The notes: generated by a model from the letters alone, not told the origin. Numbered from the stretch's first letter, positions 1 to 9,547 are shown. The stretch is 64,000 nucleotides of DNA from Asaia bogorensis NBRC 16594 (GCF_001547995.1 NZ_AP014690.1:434001-498000); one strand, 5' to 3'. Made by a program: numbers and translations.

Positions 1-1
1 T

Positions 2-163
<162 letters not shown>

Positions 164-174
164 GAGCGGCAAGG

Positions 175-199
175 CATGCCCCGTTTGTCACGGGGCATG
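175..199 (+). terminator. hairpin after lpd, candidate terminator
   Basis: A perfect 9-bp stem (CATGCCCCG / CGGGGCATG) with a 7-nt loop starts 11 nt after the lpd stop. There is no immediate T-tract, although a run of five T lies about 13 nt downstream. It sits between convergent genes, so it could stop transcription from either side. Intrinsic termination is inferred only from position and stem strength. Confidence 0.45.
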
Positions 200-246
200 A
201 TAAGGGCGATTTTTCGTCGATGTCTGATGTCGCGGCCGACCGGGTT

Positions 247-1410
247 TCATTCTGTCTTCGTCGGGGCCATCAGGGAGTTCAGAAGCTTATAGGTCGCTTC
301 GACGCGGGCTTCATTCGGTGTATTTCTGTTGGCCAGCATGACAACACCAATTCTTTGACTCGGGATCATTGCGACATAGCCGCCAAAACCGTCGGTTGAG
401 CCAGTCTTGTTGAAAATGACATTCTGATCGTCAGCCTGATGCGGTTCGATGGCCGTAACCGGATGCGGTTTCATGATGAAATCATAGCCATTGCCGAGCA
501 GCATCGGCTGTAGAGGCGTCGGCCAGGGATAATGCTCCCAGATCATGTCCTGGGTGAAGAATTCTGTCTTGTAGCGCCCTTGCTGCGTCATCTTTACAGC
601 GCGCCGCAAGTCATCCGGGGGATGGCCAAGACCGAGTTCGATATCCAGCATTTCCAGCATGTCGCTGGGTGTCGATTTGACGCCATAAGCCTCAGTTGCC
701 AACACACCGGGGTGCACCCGTTCGGGGGCATCGGTCTTTTTGTCATAGCCGTAGGCGTAGTTTTTCATCTCACTGGCCGGTACCTCGATCCAGCTGTGTC
801 TCAGTCCAAACGCGGGGAAGAGGACTGTCTGAACGGCTCTGGTGTAGGTCATGCTTAGTGACTGGGCTGAGATGTAGCCCAGCAGGCCGATGCTGATATT
901 GGAATAACTCCGCGCGCCGGGTTGCGGCGGATGCCAGGCTTCGAGCCATCGGGTCAGGCCCTTGATACCAGTGACCGTCTCTGGCACCTGCAGGGGAAGG
1001 CCCCCGGAATGGTGGGTCGCCAGATCAAGAAGCGTGAGATCATGACCGATACGGCATTGATCGTTGCACAGATGATGGGCGACCGTATCACTCAGGCGCA
1101 TCTTGCCGTGGTCAACAGCAAGAGCGGCGAGGGTAACGTTGAAAATCTTGCTCATCGAGCCCAGCTCGAACAGCGTATCAGGCGTGACCGGTCGATGATC
1201 TGCCCGCGAGGCGAGCCCCACCGCGTAAAAATGATGAACCCCATTTTGAGTCACGCCAACCACAAGACCCGGCACGTTATAGCGGCTGGCCAGTGGCGCA
1301 AAGGCAGCCTTGATCTTGTTATCAACATCATCAGCCCATGCAGGCGCCGTAAGCGCCAAACCACAAGCGACCGACAGCAACCTCAAGAAAGAGTGCCTGC
1401 GCTGAACCAT
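247..1410 (-). CDS. ampC: class C (AmpC-type) serine beta-lactamase
   Basis: A 387-residue exported serine hydrolase with the three class C signatures: SMSK at residues 85-88 (nucleophile Ser85, Lys88), YSN at 169-171 and KTGSTDGFGGY starting at 335. Flanking text such as FELGSMSK and GGLPLQVPE is AmpC-like rather than generic esterase-like. Residues 1-27 form a signal peptide ending near PAWA-DD, placing it in the periplasm, where it would hydrolyse cephalosporins and penicillins. The ATG at 1410 is preceded by GGGAG at good spacing; an in-frame TTG 36 bases upstream has no ribosome site. No divergent ampR lies next to it, so the usual LysR-controlled induction is not evident. A DD-peptidase or esterase role cannot be excluded. 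Confidence 0.87.
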   Translation of the reverse strand: MVQRRHSFLRLLSVACGLALTAPAWADDVDNKIKAAFAPLASRYNVPGLVVGVTQNGVHHFYAVGLASRADHRPVTPDTLFELGSMSKIFNVTLAALAVDHGKMRLSDTVAHHLCNDQCRIGHDLTLLDLATHHSGGLPLQVPETVTGIKGLTRWLEAWHPPQPGARSYSNISIGLLGYISAQSLSMTYTRAVQTVLFPAFGLRHSWIEVPASEMKNYAYGYDKKTDAPERVHPGVLATEAYGVKSTPSDMLEMLDIELGLGHPPDDLRRAVKMTQQGRYKTEFFTQDMIWEHYPWPTPLQPMLLGNGYDFIMKPHPVTAIEPHQADDQNVIFNKTGSTDGFGGYVAMIPSQRIGVVMLANRNTPNEARVEATYKLLNSLMAPTKTE

Positions 1411-1518
1411 GAGTATCTCCCGTTTTCGGATAGTCTCATGGTGCAAGCTTATGATGGCGGAAAAACGCCTGGTTTGAAGGCGTCGGGGCGGGGCTCATGA
1501 TGCCCCGCCGGAGTAATA

Positions 1519-4407
1519 TCAGCCCAGAGCTTCCTGCACGAGCGCCGCCTGTTCGGCCAGATGCTCGCTTGCAAGACCGGTGGCTGGCGAGGCAGACGCC
1601 TTGCGGCCGACAAAGATCGGGCGCGGACGAGCGTGATTGCACCGTTCGGCCGAGTTCTCGATACGACGATCGACAAAGGCCCAGGCTCCGCCATTCTGCG
1701 ATTCTTCCTGACACCAGATGATCTGCGCATTGGGGTAACGGGCAAGTTGCTGCGACAGCACATCACGGGGGAAGGGATAGAGCTGCTCAAGGCGCAGGAT
1801 CGCCACATTGTCACGGTTGCTGTCACGGCGGGCAGCACGCAGATCATAATAGACCTTGCCCGAGCACAGCACCACGCGGGTGATATCCTGATCGGGCAGC
1901 AGGGCATCGGTCTCGGGCAGGACGGTGCGGAAACGTGTTTCGGGTCCGAAATCGGCCAGTTCCGACACGGCCTCCTTGTGACGCAGCAGCGATTTGGGCG
2001 TCATAATGATCAGCGGCTTGCGACATTCACGCGCAATCTGGCGACGCAGGGCGTGGAAGTAGTTTGCTGGGGTGGTGATATTGCACACGCGCAGATTGTT
2101 CTCGGCGCAAAGCTGCAGATAGCGTTCGAGACGGGCAGAAGAGTGCTCCGGCCCCTGGCCCTCATAACCATGAGGTAGCAGCATCACGAGGCCCGACGTA
2201 CGCAGCCACTTTGTCTCGCCCGATGCGATGAACTGGTCGATGATGACCTGCGCCCCATTGGCGAAATCGCCAAACTGCGCCTCCCACAGTACCAGTGAGT
2301 TGGGTGCGGCCAGCGTGTAGCCATATTCGAAGCCAAGCACACCGAACTCGGACAGCAGCGAGTTATAGACCTCGATGCGGGCCTGACCATCGGCAATGTT
2401 GTTCAGCGGCACATAGTCGCTCTGATTGATCTGGTCGACCAGAACGGCGTGACGCTGGCTGAATGTCCCGCGCTGGCAATCCTCGCCTGACAGGCGCACA
2501 GGATGATGCTGAAGCAGCAGCGAACCGAAGGCGAGGGCTTCACCCAGCGCCCAGTCGATTCCAGCACCCGTCTCAATGGCCTGGCCACGTGCCTGGATGA
2601 CGCGGCGCAGGCGCGGGTGCAGGGCAAAATCTTCCGGGATGCGCGTCAGGGCTGCGCCCACGCGTTGCAGGCCCGAAATGCTGATGCCGGTTACCGGCTG
2701 CTCACGCAGGGGTTCGTCAGACAGGCGCGATGGGTCCTGATTGCACTCCAGCCAGTCTTCGCGGCTGGGTTCGTAGGATTTAGCGGCCTCGAACTGCTCC
2801 TGCAGATGATCCTGGAAATACTGGAACTGGTCATCGGCCGTCTCGGCATCGATCACCTTCTGGCGTGCCAGCTTCTTGGCATAGAGCGCGCGCGTGGTCG
2901 GGCGAGCGGCAATAGCCTTGTACATGGTGGGCTGGGTGAAGGCCGGTTCGTCGGCCTCATTATGTCCATGACGGCGATAGCAGACCAGATCGATCACCAC
3001 ATCTGCCGCGAATTCGCGACGGTAATCGGCTGCAAGGCGCGCGCAATAGGCGGCGGCTTCGGGCTCGTCACCATTCACATGCAGGATCGGCGCATGCACG
3101 GCCTTGGCGATATCGGTGCAGTAAAAGCCCGAATGGGCATGGGCCGAAATGGTCGTGAAACCGATCTGGTTGTTCGTGACCACATGAACCGTGCCACCCG
3201 TGCGATAGCCAATGAGCTGGGACATGGCCATCGTCTCGTAAACGATGCCCTGACCGGCAAAGGCGGCATCGCCGTGGATCAGCAGGCCGAGATGGCGATA
3301 GCGGTTTTCGAGCCCGACACAGCCTTCTGAATCCTGGATGGCGCGTACGCGTCCCACTACGACCGGATCGACCGCCTCAAGATGCGATGGGTTGGGCAGA
3401 AGGGTGACACGCACCTTCTCGTTCGAGACATGCAGCGTGGCGGCGGTGCCCAGATGATATTTCACATCGCCCGAGCCCTGCACATCGGTCGGCTTGAACG
3501 AGGCCCCGGCGAATTCCGAGAATATGGCGGCGAAGGGCTTTTGCACCACATTGGCCATCACGTTCAGACGGCCACGATGCGCCATGCCGACAGACACGCT
3601 GCGTGTGCCCTGCTGCGCGGATTGCTCGATGATGGCATGGAGCACTGGAATGGTGACTTCGCTGCCTTCAAGGCCGAAGCGCTTCGTGCCGGTAAAGCGC
3701 TTCTGGCAGAAGCTTTCGAAGCCTTCGGCCTCGGTCAGCTGATTGAGGATGGTCTTTTTCTCGGCTGCCGAGAACATACGTCGCCAGTCATCGCCCTCAA
3801 GGCGGTGCTGAAGCCACAGACGCTGGGCCGCGTCCTGGATATGCATGTATTCGACACCGATCGGGCCGCAATAGGTCTGGCGCAGCGCGGCAAGAAGCTC
3901 GTTGATGGTGGCGCTGGCGCGTTCGGGCAGAAGCGAACTGACCATCTGCCCCAGATAGATCGGGCGGTCGCGGTCATTGGGACCAAACCCGTATGTCGCA
4001 GGGTCCAACTCGGTGTAGGATTTCGGAACCTGCAGGCCCAGCGGATCGAGACGCGCCTCAAGATGGCCACGCACACGATAGGCCCGGACAAGCTGAATGG
4101 CGCGAACACTGTCATCCACGCTTGAGAGCAGATCGGTGGCCGAAAATTCGCCGGCGGCCCGGGCTGCCGGTCCCGCAGGGCTGCGTGCGTCGAGCAGCGA
4201 TGCCTGCTCACCCCAGGCGGCCCGGTCGGCGGGGTTCAGCTTGGCGGCTTGCTGGGCTGCTTCCTGTTCGGCATCGAGTGCCCTGAACAGATCGGCGAAG
4301 GAGGGGTCCACACTGCGGGGATCGGCAGCCCACTTCGCATGCAGATCCGCCAGATAGACGGTGTTGGCGCCATTCAGCGCCGTTGGTAACGAACCGATCT
4401 CACCCAT
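1519..4407 (-). CDS. sucA: 2-oxoglutarate dehydrogenase E1 component
   Basis: A 962-residue thiamine-diphosphate enzyme that decarboxylates 2-oxoglutarate and passes the succinyl group to the lipoyl arm of SucB, in the cytoplasmic OGDH complex of the TCA cycle. Full family length. The N-terminus has the E1o helix that binds E2 (around residues 10-45). The middle carries HIQDAAQRLWLQ, SVGMAHRGRLNVMANV, YHLGTA and NPSHLEAVDPVV, all diagnostic of E1o rather than pyruvate E1. The C-terminal transketolase-like half includes LLPHGYEGQGPEHSSARLER and WCQEESQNGGAW. The ATG at 4407 is preceded by a purine-rich stretch. No sucB adjoins it; the next downstream gene is the beta-lactamase, and lpd is on the other strand. 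Confidence 0.97.
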   Translation of the reverse strand: MGEIGSLPTALNGANTVYLADLHAKWAADPRSVDPSFADLFRALDAEQEAAQQAAKLNPADRAAWGEQASLLDARSPAGPAARAAGEFSATDLLSSVDDSVRAIQLVRAYRVRGHLEARLDPLGLQVPKSYTELDPATYGFGPNDRDRPIYLGQMVSSLLPERASATINELLAALRQTYCGPIGVEYMHIQDAAQRLWLQHRLEGDDWRRMFSAAEKKTILNQLTEAEGFESFCQKRFTGTKRFGLEGSEVTIPVLHAIIEQSAQQGTRSVSVGMAHRGRLNVMANVVQKPFAAIFSEFAGASFKPTDVQGSGDVKYHLGTAATLHVSNEKVRVTLLPNPSHLEAVDPVVVGRVRAIQDSEGCVGLENRYRHLGLLIHGDAAFAGQGIVYETMAMSQLIGYRTGGTVHVVTNNQIGFTTISAHAHSGFYCTDIAKAVHAPILHVNGDEPEAAAYCARLAADYRREFAADVVIDLVCYRRHGHNEADEPAFTQPTMYKAIAARPTTRALYAKKLARQKVIDAETADDQFQYFQDHLQEQFEAAKSYEPSREDWLECNQDPSRLSDEPLREQPVTGISISGLQRVGAALTRIPEDFALHPRLRRVIQARGQAIETGAGIDWALGEALAFGSLLLQHHPVRLSGEDCQRGTFSQRHAVLVDQINQSDYVPLNNIADGQARIEVYNSLLSEFGVLGFEYGYTLAAPNSLVLWEAQFGDFANGAQVIIDQFIASGETKWLRTSGLVMLLPHGYEGQGPEHSSARLERYLQLCAENNLRVCNITTPANYFHALRRQIARECRKPLIIMTPKSLLRHKEAVSELADFGPETRFRTVLPETDALLPDQDITRVVLCSGKVYYDLRAARRDSNRDNVAILRLEQLYPFPRDVLSQQLARYPNAQIIWCQEESQNGGAWAFVDRRIENSAERCNHARPRPIFVGRKASASPATGLASEHLAEQAALVQEALG

Positions 4408-4679
4408 GCTTGCAGCCCTCCCCGGCTGACTCGTCCGGAACTGGATATCGACTTAAAATGGCACCCTCATGGCGAAAACAACCATGAAACTCTTGCCGAT
4501 CAGCAACAAGCATAAAACTTTTCCGAACGATTTCAGTTCACAATCGCACGTTCTGCAGACGGCATCAGAAAGAGTCGAAACTTTCAATCCTGCCTGCCGT
4601 CTATAGACTCCGCACCAGAGCGTCGTGTGGTCTAACCCATCACATGATATTCCGATATTGCAGTTTGGAGGGGTCTGTC

Positions 4680-4991
4680 ATGCGCTGCATGCCCGCACTC
4701 GCGGTATTCACGATTTCGCTACTGTCACAGGGCGTGTCCTGTGCCTGGGCGACTCCCGAACGCCCGGTCGAGCAGCAGGGGCGTCATCTCGATTTCGATA
4801 GCCGGGCCCCCTTGCGCTGCACGCGCGCGCCCCATCTGGTCAGAACCGCCTACACCCCCGACGAAAAGCCCGTTGAAGGGGCTGTGTCCATGCGTTCTTG
4901 CTTTTCCGATACTGACCGTATCGGGGCAGGATATACACAGTATGTACGCAACAGTGCGGTGCGCCACCTGCATCACCGCATGAAGGGCTAG
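4680..4991 (+). CDS. small secreted protein of unknown function
   Basis: A 103-residue open frame starting at an ATG with a strong GGAGGGG ribosome site six bases upstream; the in-frame start 36 bases earlier lacks one. The first 24 residues look like a signal peptide (MRCMPALAVFTISLLSQGVS, then CAWA), so export is likely. The rest is polar, with two further cysteines (in PLRCTRA and MRSCFSD) that could form a disulfide, and an Arg/His-rich tail. I do not recognise a family. The gene stands alone between sucA and the oxygenase gene. Ribosome site plus signal peptide make it plausible, but it could be spurious. Confidence 0.4.
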   Translation: MRCMPALAVFTISLLSQGVSCAWATPERPVEQQGRHLDFDSRAPLRCTRAPHLVRTAYTPDEKPVEGAVSMRSCFSDTDRIGAGYTQYVRNSAVRHLHHRMKG

Positions 4992-5036
4992 CAAGCCTCT
5001 TGTGCGCCGGGGGGGGCAGGAATAGGCTCGCCCTCC

Positions 5037-5675
5037 ATGTCACAGATCGCTCTTCAGTATGAAGCCCTTGAACGGACCCCGATTAGCGAGGCACCGTTCA
5101 GACATGTGGTTGTCCCGAACTTCGTACGCGAAGAGGACCTCCAGACACTCATCAATCTGATGCCCGAGATGAAGTCCGGCGGGTCCTTCCCCCCGGAGGG
5201 TCTGCGGCTGCACCCGACAGTCAGGGCACTGACGAAGGAACTGCAGGGGCCGCGGCTCAAGAAGATCGTGGCGCAGAAATTCGGCCTCGATATCGAAGAT
5301 GCACCGAGCATGCTCACCCTGCGCGGCCGCACCCGTGAAAAGGACGGGCGTATCCATCGTGATTCAGAAGCCAAGCTCGTTACGATCCTGCTTTACCTGA
5401 ATCCCGAAAGCGCCGCCTGGTCTGCACAGGAAGGCTGCCTGCGCCTGCTGAACGGCCCCGATAATCTTGAGGATTACGAGGTTGAGGTGAAGCCCGCCCA
5501 CGGTACGTTGCTGATTTTCCCGAATGGGCCGAAAACCTGGCACGGTCACAGGCAGTATGTCGGTCCGCGCTACACTATTCAGCTGAATTACATGGCCACA
5601 AATAACAAGGCGCGCTATGAACTGCGCCGTCATCGGCTGTCAGCGCTGTTCAAGCGCCTGTCATTCGCCCGATGA
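5037..5675 (+). CDS. 2OG-Fe(II) oxygenase family protein
   Basis: A 212-residue protein resembling small non-haem iron, 2-oxoglutarate-dependent oxygenases of the prolyl-4-hydroxylase type. A plausible iron facial triad is His-Arg-Asp in GRIHRDSEAK (HxD) plus a distal His in TWHGHRQYV. The Arg in GPRYTIQLNY fits the 2-oxoglutarate carboxylate anchor, and the LLIFPNGPKTWHGH region is the double-stranded beta-helix strand typical of the fold. There is no signal peptide, so it should be cytoplasmic. The ribosome site is weak. The substrate is unknown; homologues often sit near polysaccharide or protein-modification genes, but the neighbours here (asd, a small secreted protein) do not point to one. 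Confidence 0.7.
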   Translation: MSQIALQYEALERTPISEAPFRHVVVPNFVREEDLQTLINLMPEMKSGGSFPPEGLRLHPTVRALTKELQGPRLKKIVAQKFGLDIEDAPSMLTLRGRTREKDGRIHRDSEAKLVTILLYLNPESAAWSAQEGCLRLLNGPDNLEDYEVEVKPAHGTLLIFPNGPKTWHGHRQYVGPRYTIQLNYMATNNKARYELRRHRLSALFKRLSFAR

Positions 5676-5731
5676 AACGGTCATGACGCCCGGCGTGATG
5701 ACGATCGAATTCTGACTGAGGTAATGTGATT

Positions 5732-6757
5732 ATGGGATACCGCGTTGCGGTCGTTGGCGCGACTGGTGCTGTAGGTCGTGAACTCCTGCGCATTCTTGCC
5801 GAGAGAGATTTTCCTGTGTCCGAAGTGGCAGCGCTGGCTTCGGCCCGCTCCACGGGGCAGGACGTCTCGTTTGGCGACAAGAAAATTCTCAAGATCCAGA
5901 ACCTCGAGACGTTCGACTTCACCGGCTGGGATATTGCCCTGTTCTCACCTGGCGCTTCGGTTTCTGCTGTGCATGCGCCGCGTGCGGCAGCGGCCGGGTG
6001 CATCGTGATCGACAACACCTCGCATTTCCGCATGGAGCCGGACGTGCCGTTGGTGGTGCCTGAAGTAAACGCGAATGCGCTGAAGAAGATGAAGCGCAAC
6101 ATCATCGCCAACCCCAACTGCTCGACAGCGCAGATGGTGGTTGCGCTCAAGCCGCTGCATGATCTGTTCACCATCAAGCGTATCGTGGTGTCGACCTATC
6201 AGGCGGTTTCCGGCGCCGGCAAGGATGGCATGGATGAGCTGTTTGCCCAGTGCAAGGGCAGCTTTGTAGGCGATCCGCCGACCATCGCCCAGTTCACCAA
6301 GCAGATTGCGTTCAACGTCATTCCGCATATCGACAGCTTCATGCCCGATGGCTCCACCAAGGAAGAGTGGAAGATGGCGGTCGAGACACGCAAGATTCTC
6401 GATCCCGACATCAAGGTTGCGGCAACCTGTGTGCGTGTGCCCGTCTTTATCGGTCACTCCGAGGCGATCAATATCGAATGTGAGGAACCCGTCGATCTGG
6501 CGCGTGCCCGCGAGGCCCTGCGCGAGGCCGATGGTGTGATTCTGCGCGATGAGCGTGACGATGGCGGCTACGTCACCCCGATCGAGTGCGTGGGCGAGGA
6601 TGCGACCTATGTTTCGCGCCTACGTATCGACGACTCGGTGGAGAACGGTCTGGCGCTGTGGTGTGTCTCGGATAATCTGCGCAAAGGTGCTGCGCTGAAC
6701 GCAGTACAGATCGCTGAAGCCCTGATTGCGCTCGATCTGATCAAGCAGAAGGCCTAA
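5732..6757 (+). CDS. asd: aspartate-semialdehyde dehydrogenase
   Basis: A 341-residue enzyme reducing beta-aspartyl phosphate to L-aspartate semialdehyde with NADPH, the branch point to lysine/diaminopimelate, threonine and methionine. The N-terminus has the Rossmann motif VGATGAVGRE. The nucleophile is the Cys in IIANPNCSTAQM, and the active-site loop AVSGAGKDGMDEL and the His in FIGHSEAINIE match the family. An in-frame GTG at 5726 sits four bases from GAGG; the ATG at 5732 has the same GAGG ten bases away and gives the usual MGYRVAVVGATG start, so I prefer it, though either may be used. Apparently monocistronic. Confidence 0.95.
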   Translation: MGYRVAVVGATGAVGRELLRILAERDFPVSEVAALASARSTGQDVSFGDKKILKIQNLETFDFTGWDIALFSPGASVSAVHAPRAAAAGCIVIDNTSHFRMEPDVPLVVPEVNANALKKMKRNIIANPNCSTAQMVVALKPLHDLFTIKRIVVSTYQAVSGAGKDGMDELFAQCKGSFVGDPPTIAQFTKQIAFNVIPHIDSFMPDGSTKEEWKMAVETRKILDPDIKVAATCVRVPVFIGHSEAINIECEEPVDLARAREALREADGVILRDERDDGGYVTPIECVGEDATYVSRLRIDDSVENGLALWCVSDNLRKGAALNAVQIAEALIALDLIKQKA

Positions 6758-6884
6758 TTACGGGTTCTTATATTACATATTTGTCATTATTGTAATTTTG
6801 GCATTGCGCAGACCCGGCGCAGTGCCAAACTCCTTTCAAGGGCGGATGCAGGGTTGTGCTGCAAGGGTCCGAACGGAGATGACA

Positions 6885-7007
6885 ATGGCTGTTATCGACA
6901 CTCTGGCCGCTGGTCTGTTTGCCCTCGCTGCGCTTGGTCTCCTGCGCATGGCGCCTGTACCCAAAGCCATTCCGGTGCGCGTCAAACGGAAACCGTCAGC
7001 GCGCTGA
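6885..7007 (+). CDS. 40-residue single-pass membrane peptide
   Basis: A short frame of 40 residues: a hydrophobic segment (TLAAGLFALAALGLL) followed by a basic tail ending VKRKPSAR, the pattern of a one-helix inner-membrane protein with its positive end inside. GGAG lies six bases upstream of the ATG at 6885; a second in-frame ATG at 6879 is too close to that site. It lies between asd and hemH with about 40 bases to hemH. No family recognised. The charge pattern and ribosome site support it; the short length leaves doubt. Confidence 0.4.
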   Translation: MAVIDTLAAGLFALAALGLLRMAPVPKAIPVRVKRKPSAR

Positions 7008-7049
7008 GCGGTTTTTGTCTCTCCTGAGTCAGTAAGCCGATAGAGAGAC

Positions 7050-8096
7050 ATGGCCTTCAATAACAAGATCCCCGCGACTGCGACACCGCCGGAAGGCAAG
7101 ACGGGTGTCCTCATTGCCAATCTTGGCACGCCTGAAGGCACCGATTTCTTCTCGGTCCGTCGCTATCTTGGCGAGTTTCTCTCTGACCGTCGCGTGATCG
7201 AGGCACCGCCAGCCATCTGGCAGCCCATTCTGCAAGGCGTTGTTCTCACCACGCGCCCTTCCAAAAGCGGCGAAGCCTATGCCCGTATCTGGAACCGTGA
7301 AGAAGACGCCAGCCCGCTGCGCGTTTACAGCCGTGCCCAGGCGGAGAAGCTGGCCGAGCGCCTTTGCGTCGATGTGCCGGTGGCCTGGGGTATGCGCTAT
7401 GGCAAACCTTCAATTGGTGAGGCTGTCGAGGAGCTGATGGATCAGGGATGTGATCGCATCCTCTATCTCTCGCTCTATCCGCAATACAGCGCCACCACGA
7501 CCGCGACAGCCAATGATCAGCTGTTTCGCACGCTCATGACGCTGCGCCGTCAGCCCGCCATTCAAACCATCCCGGCTTTTCCTGATCATCCTGTCTATAT
7601 CGCCGGGCTCGAAAAGAGCGTGCGTGACCATCTGGCGGGGCTGAGCTGGAAACCGCAACGTATTGTCGCCTCCTTTCACGGCTTGCCAAAGCTCTGCGTG
7701 GATAAGGGGGATTACTACCCCGATGACTGCGTCAGAACGATCCGCGCCCTGCGTGACGCTCTGAATGTGAGCGAAGAGCAGATGCCGATCACTTACCAGT
7801 CGCGTTTTGGGCCGATGGAATGGGTGCAGCCCTATACAGCACCTTTCGTGACGGCGCTGCCAGAACAGGGGATAACCCGTATCGCTGTCATCATGCCCGG
7901 CTTCATCAGCGACTGCATTGAGACGCTGGACGAAATCGGCCACGAATTGCGTGACGAGTTCATTGAGGCGGGAGGTGAGGAACTGACCCTCATTCCATGT
8001 CTGAACGACAGCGATATGGCGATCGATCTGCTCGAAGCACTGATTCGCGAAGCCTGCCCGCCCGCATGGCAGAAATCCGGCCTGACTTCCGCCTGA
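7050..8096 (+). CDS. hemH: ferrochelatase
   Basis: A 348-residue enzyme inserting Fe2+ into protoporphyrin IX, the last step of protohaem synthesis, at the inner face of the cytoplasmic membrane. The family opening GVLIANLGTPEG, the RRYLGEFLSD segment, the catalytic His in VASFHGLPKLC and the acidic metal path in GFISDCIETLDEI are all present. SRFGPMEWVQPYT is the typical substrate-pocket strand. Length is normal. The ATG follows a modest purine stretch (gatagagag). It reads in the same direction as asd and dinB, with gaps of roughly 90 bases on the dinB side, so it may have its own promoter. Confidence 0.95.
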   Translation: MAFNNKIPATATPPEGKTGVLIANLGTPEGTDFFSVRRYLGEFLSDRRVIEAPPAIWQPILQGVVLTTRPSKSGEAYARIWNREEDASPLRVYSRAQAEKLAERLCVDVPVAWGMRYGKPSIGEAVEELMDQGCDRILYLSLYPQYSATTTATANDQLFRTLMTLRRQPAIQTIPAFPDHPVYIAGLEKSVRDHLAGLSWKPQRIVASFHGLPKLCVDKGDYYPDDCVRTIRALRDALNVSEEQMPITYQSRFGPMEWVQPYTAPFVTALPEQGITRIAVIMPGFISDCIETLDEIGHELRDEFIEAGGEELTLIPCLNDSDMAIDLLEALIREACPPAWQKSGLTSA

Positions 8097-8154
8097 TGCG
8101 TTGTGGCTGAACCATCGCCGGTTCTGTCAGCCTGACGCGTGATGATCTTGTTTT

Positions 8155-8164
8155 GTTCTCGAAC
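8155..8164. promoter_or_regulatory. candidate operator upstream of dinB
   Basis: A perfect 10-bp palindrome GTTCTCGAAC ends 19 bases before the dinB ATG. The half-site GTTCTC is shared with a longer palindrome upstream of recA in this window. LexA sites in alphaproteobacteria are built from GTTC half-sites, usually as direct repeats, so LexA binding is a guess from shared half-sites and SOS gene identity. Confidence 0.3.
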
Positions 8165-8183
8165 CTGATGGCATAAGGGCAGC

Positions 8184-9302
8184 ATGTCTGAGCCAACAGG
8201 TCACGGGGCTGTGCGTCGAATCATCCATATCGATATGGATGCCTTTTACGCTTCGGTTGAACAACGCGATGCACCGGAGTTGCGTGGTCGTCCTGTTGCC
8301 GTAGGGCGGGGTGAGGGACGAGGCGTTGTCGCGGCGGCCAGCTATGAGGCCCGCCGGTTTGGTGTCCGTTCGGCCATGCCATCGCGTACGGCGTTGCGGC
8401 AATGTCCGGAACTGGTCTTCGTCCCGCCTCGCTTTGACACGTATCGCGCCGTTTCACGCCAGATCCATGAGATATTCGCGCGCTATACGGCGCTTATACA
8501 GCCTCTCTCACTCGATGAGGCTTATCTCGATGTGACGCAAAGCTACCGCGAGCATGGGTCGGCCACCGATATTGCACGGCGTATCCGGGCAGAAATTGCC
8601 GAGGAAACCGGACTGACGGCTTCGGCCGGGATCTCCTACAACCGGTTTCTGGCGAAGCTCGCGTCGGATCATCGCAAACCCAATGGACAATTCGTCATCA
8701 CGCCCGCCATGGGGCCGGATTTTTCGGCCTCGCTCCGTGTCGAGCAGTTTCACGGCATTGGCCCCGCGACGCGGGCGAAAATGAACCGGCTGGGCATTTT
8801 TACCGGTGCTGACCTGCGTGATATCCCGCGTGACGTGCTGACCCGTCATTTCGGCAAAGCTGCTGCGTTCTATGCGTCCATCGCCTGGGGCATTGACGAT
8901 CGTCCTGTCGTGCCGGACCGGGTGCGCAAGTCGATTGGTACCGAGACGACCTTTGAGGCCGATCTGGCGGATTTTGCCAGCGCCTGCACGGTGCTCGACG
9001 GGCTGTGCGACAAGCTCTGGCGGCATTGTGAGGCGCAGTCACTGCGTGGACGCACTGTGGTTCTGAAGCTCAAATATGCCGATTTCCAGATCACGACACG
9101 CACCCGGTCCAATCCTTCTCCATTCGCAAGCCGGGATGCGGTGCGCGAGCAGGCTGTGACATTGCTAGAAGGGTTCTTTCCTCTTCAGCGTGCCATCAGG
9201 TTGATGGGCGTCACGCTGACCGGGCTCGGTCAGGATGAGGCCGAGGGCACGGCAGAAGAAAAAACCGCACAATTGACACTTTTTGGTGAATCACCCTGCT
9301 GA
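8184..9302 (+). CDS. dinB: DNA polymerase IV (Y-family translesion polymerase)
   Basis: A 372-residue Y-family polymerase that bypasses damaged or distorted template bases in the cytoplasm. The palm has the two acidic metal sites: IIHIDMDAFYASVEQRD (Asp17, Asp19) and SLDEAYLDVT. SAGISYNRFLAKLASDHRKPNG is the conserved fingers/palm strand. The thumb helix-hairpin-helix (FHGIGPATRAKMNRLGI) and the little-finger domain follow. The C-terminus ends QLTLFGESPC, where QLTLF resembles the beta-clamp binding pentapeptide QLxLF. A GTTC-type palindrome just upstream may place it under SOS control. Family length is normal. Confidence 0.95.
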   Translation: MSEPTGHGAVRRIIHIDMDAFYASVEQRDAPELRGRPVAVGRGEGRGVVAAASYEARRFGVRSAMPSRTALRQCPELVFVPPRFDTYRAVSRQIHEIFARYTALIQPLSLDEAYLDVTQSYREHGSATDIARRIRAEIAEETGLTASAGISYNRFLAKLASDHRKPNGQFVITPAMGPDFSASLRVEQFHGIGPATRAKMNRLGIFTGADLRDIPRDVLTRHFGKAAAFYASIAWGIDDRPVVPDRVRKSIGTETTFEADLADFASACTVLDGLCDKLWRHCEAQSLRGRTVVLKLKYADFQITTRTRSNPSPFASRDAVREQAVTLLEGFFPLQRAIRLMGVTLTGLGQDEAEGTAEEKTAQLTLFGESPC

Positions 9303-9362
9303 CTTTTTGCATGATGCAGCGTTCACTGAGTCCAATGCTCTCTTGTGGAAGGATCTGCCGTC

Positions 9363-9443
9363 ATGATTTCAGTTTTTTCCACCTCATCGCTCTGGCTGGG
9401 TGCCGTCGTTTCCGTACTGATCTGCGCACTTGGCGCAGGCTGA
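9363..9443 (+). CDS. possible 26-residue hydrophobic peptide
   Basis: A 26-residue frame (MISVFSTSSLWLGAVVSVLI, then CALGAG) that would form one membrane helix. GGAAGGA lies nine bases before the ATG. It is the only translatable-looking feature in the 245-base gap between dinB and the MFS gene. No family recognised, and a frame this short can occur by chance, so confidence is low. Confidence 0.2.
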   Translation: MISVFSTSSLWLGAVVSVLICALGAG

Positions 9444-9547
9444 ACGCTTAAACCTGACGTAAACTTGACCGGGCGGGGTGACAGCAGGCGCAGGGGCTGG
9501 CAAAGCTGAGCCTCTAGCGACCAGAAAATAGGATTGGGGAAATTGTG

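Noticed and set aside
2503-3330. 275-codon plus-strand frame inside sucA
   Set aside because: Antisense shadow with no coding features.
4469-4606. 45-codon frame upstream of the small secreted protein gene
   Set aside because: No ribosome binding site and no recognisable feature; the region is more likely the sucA promoter.
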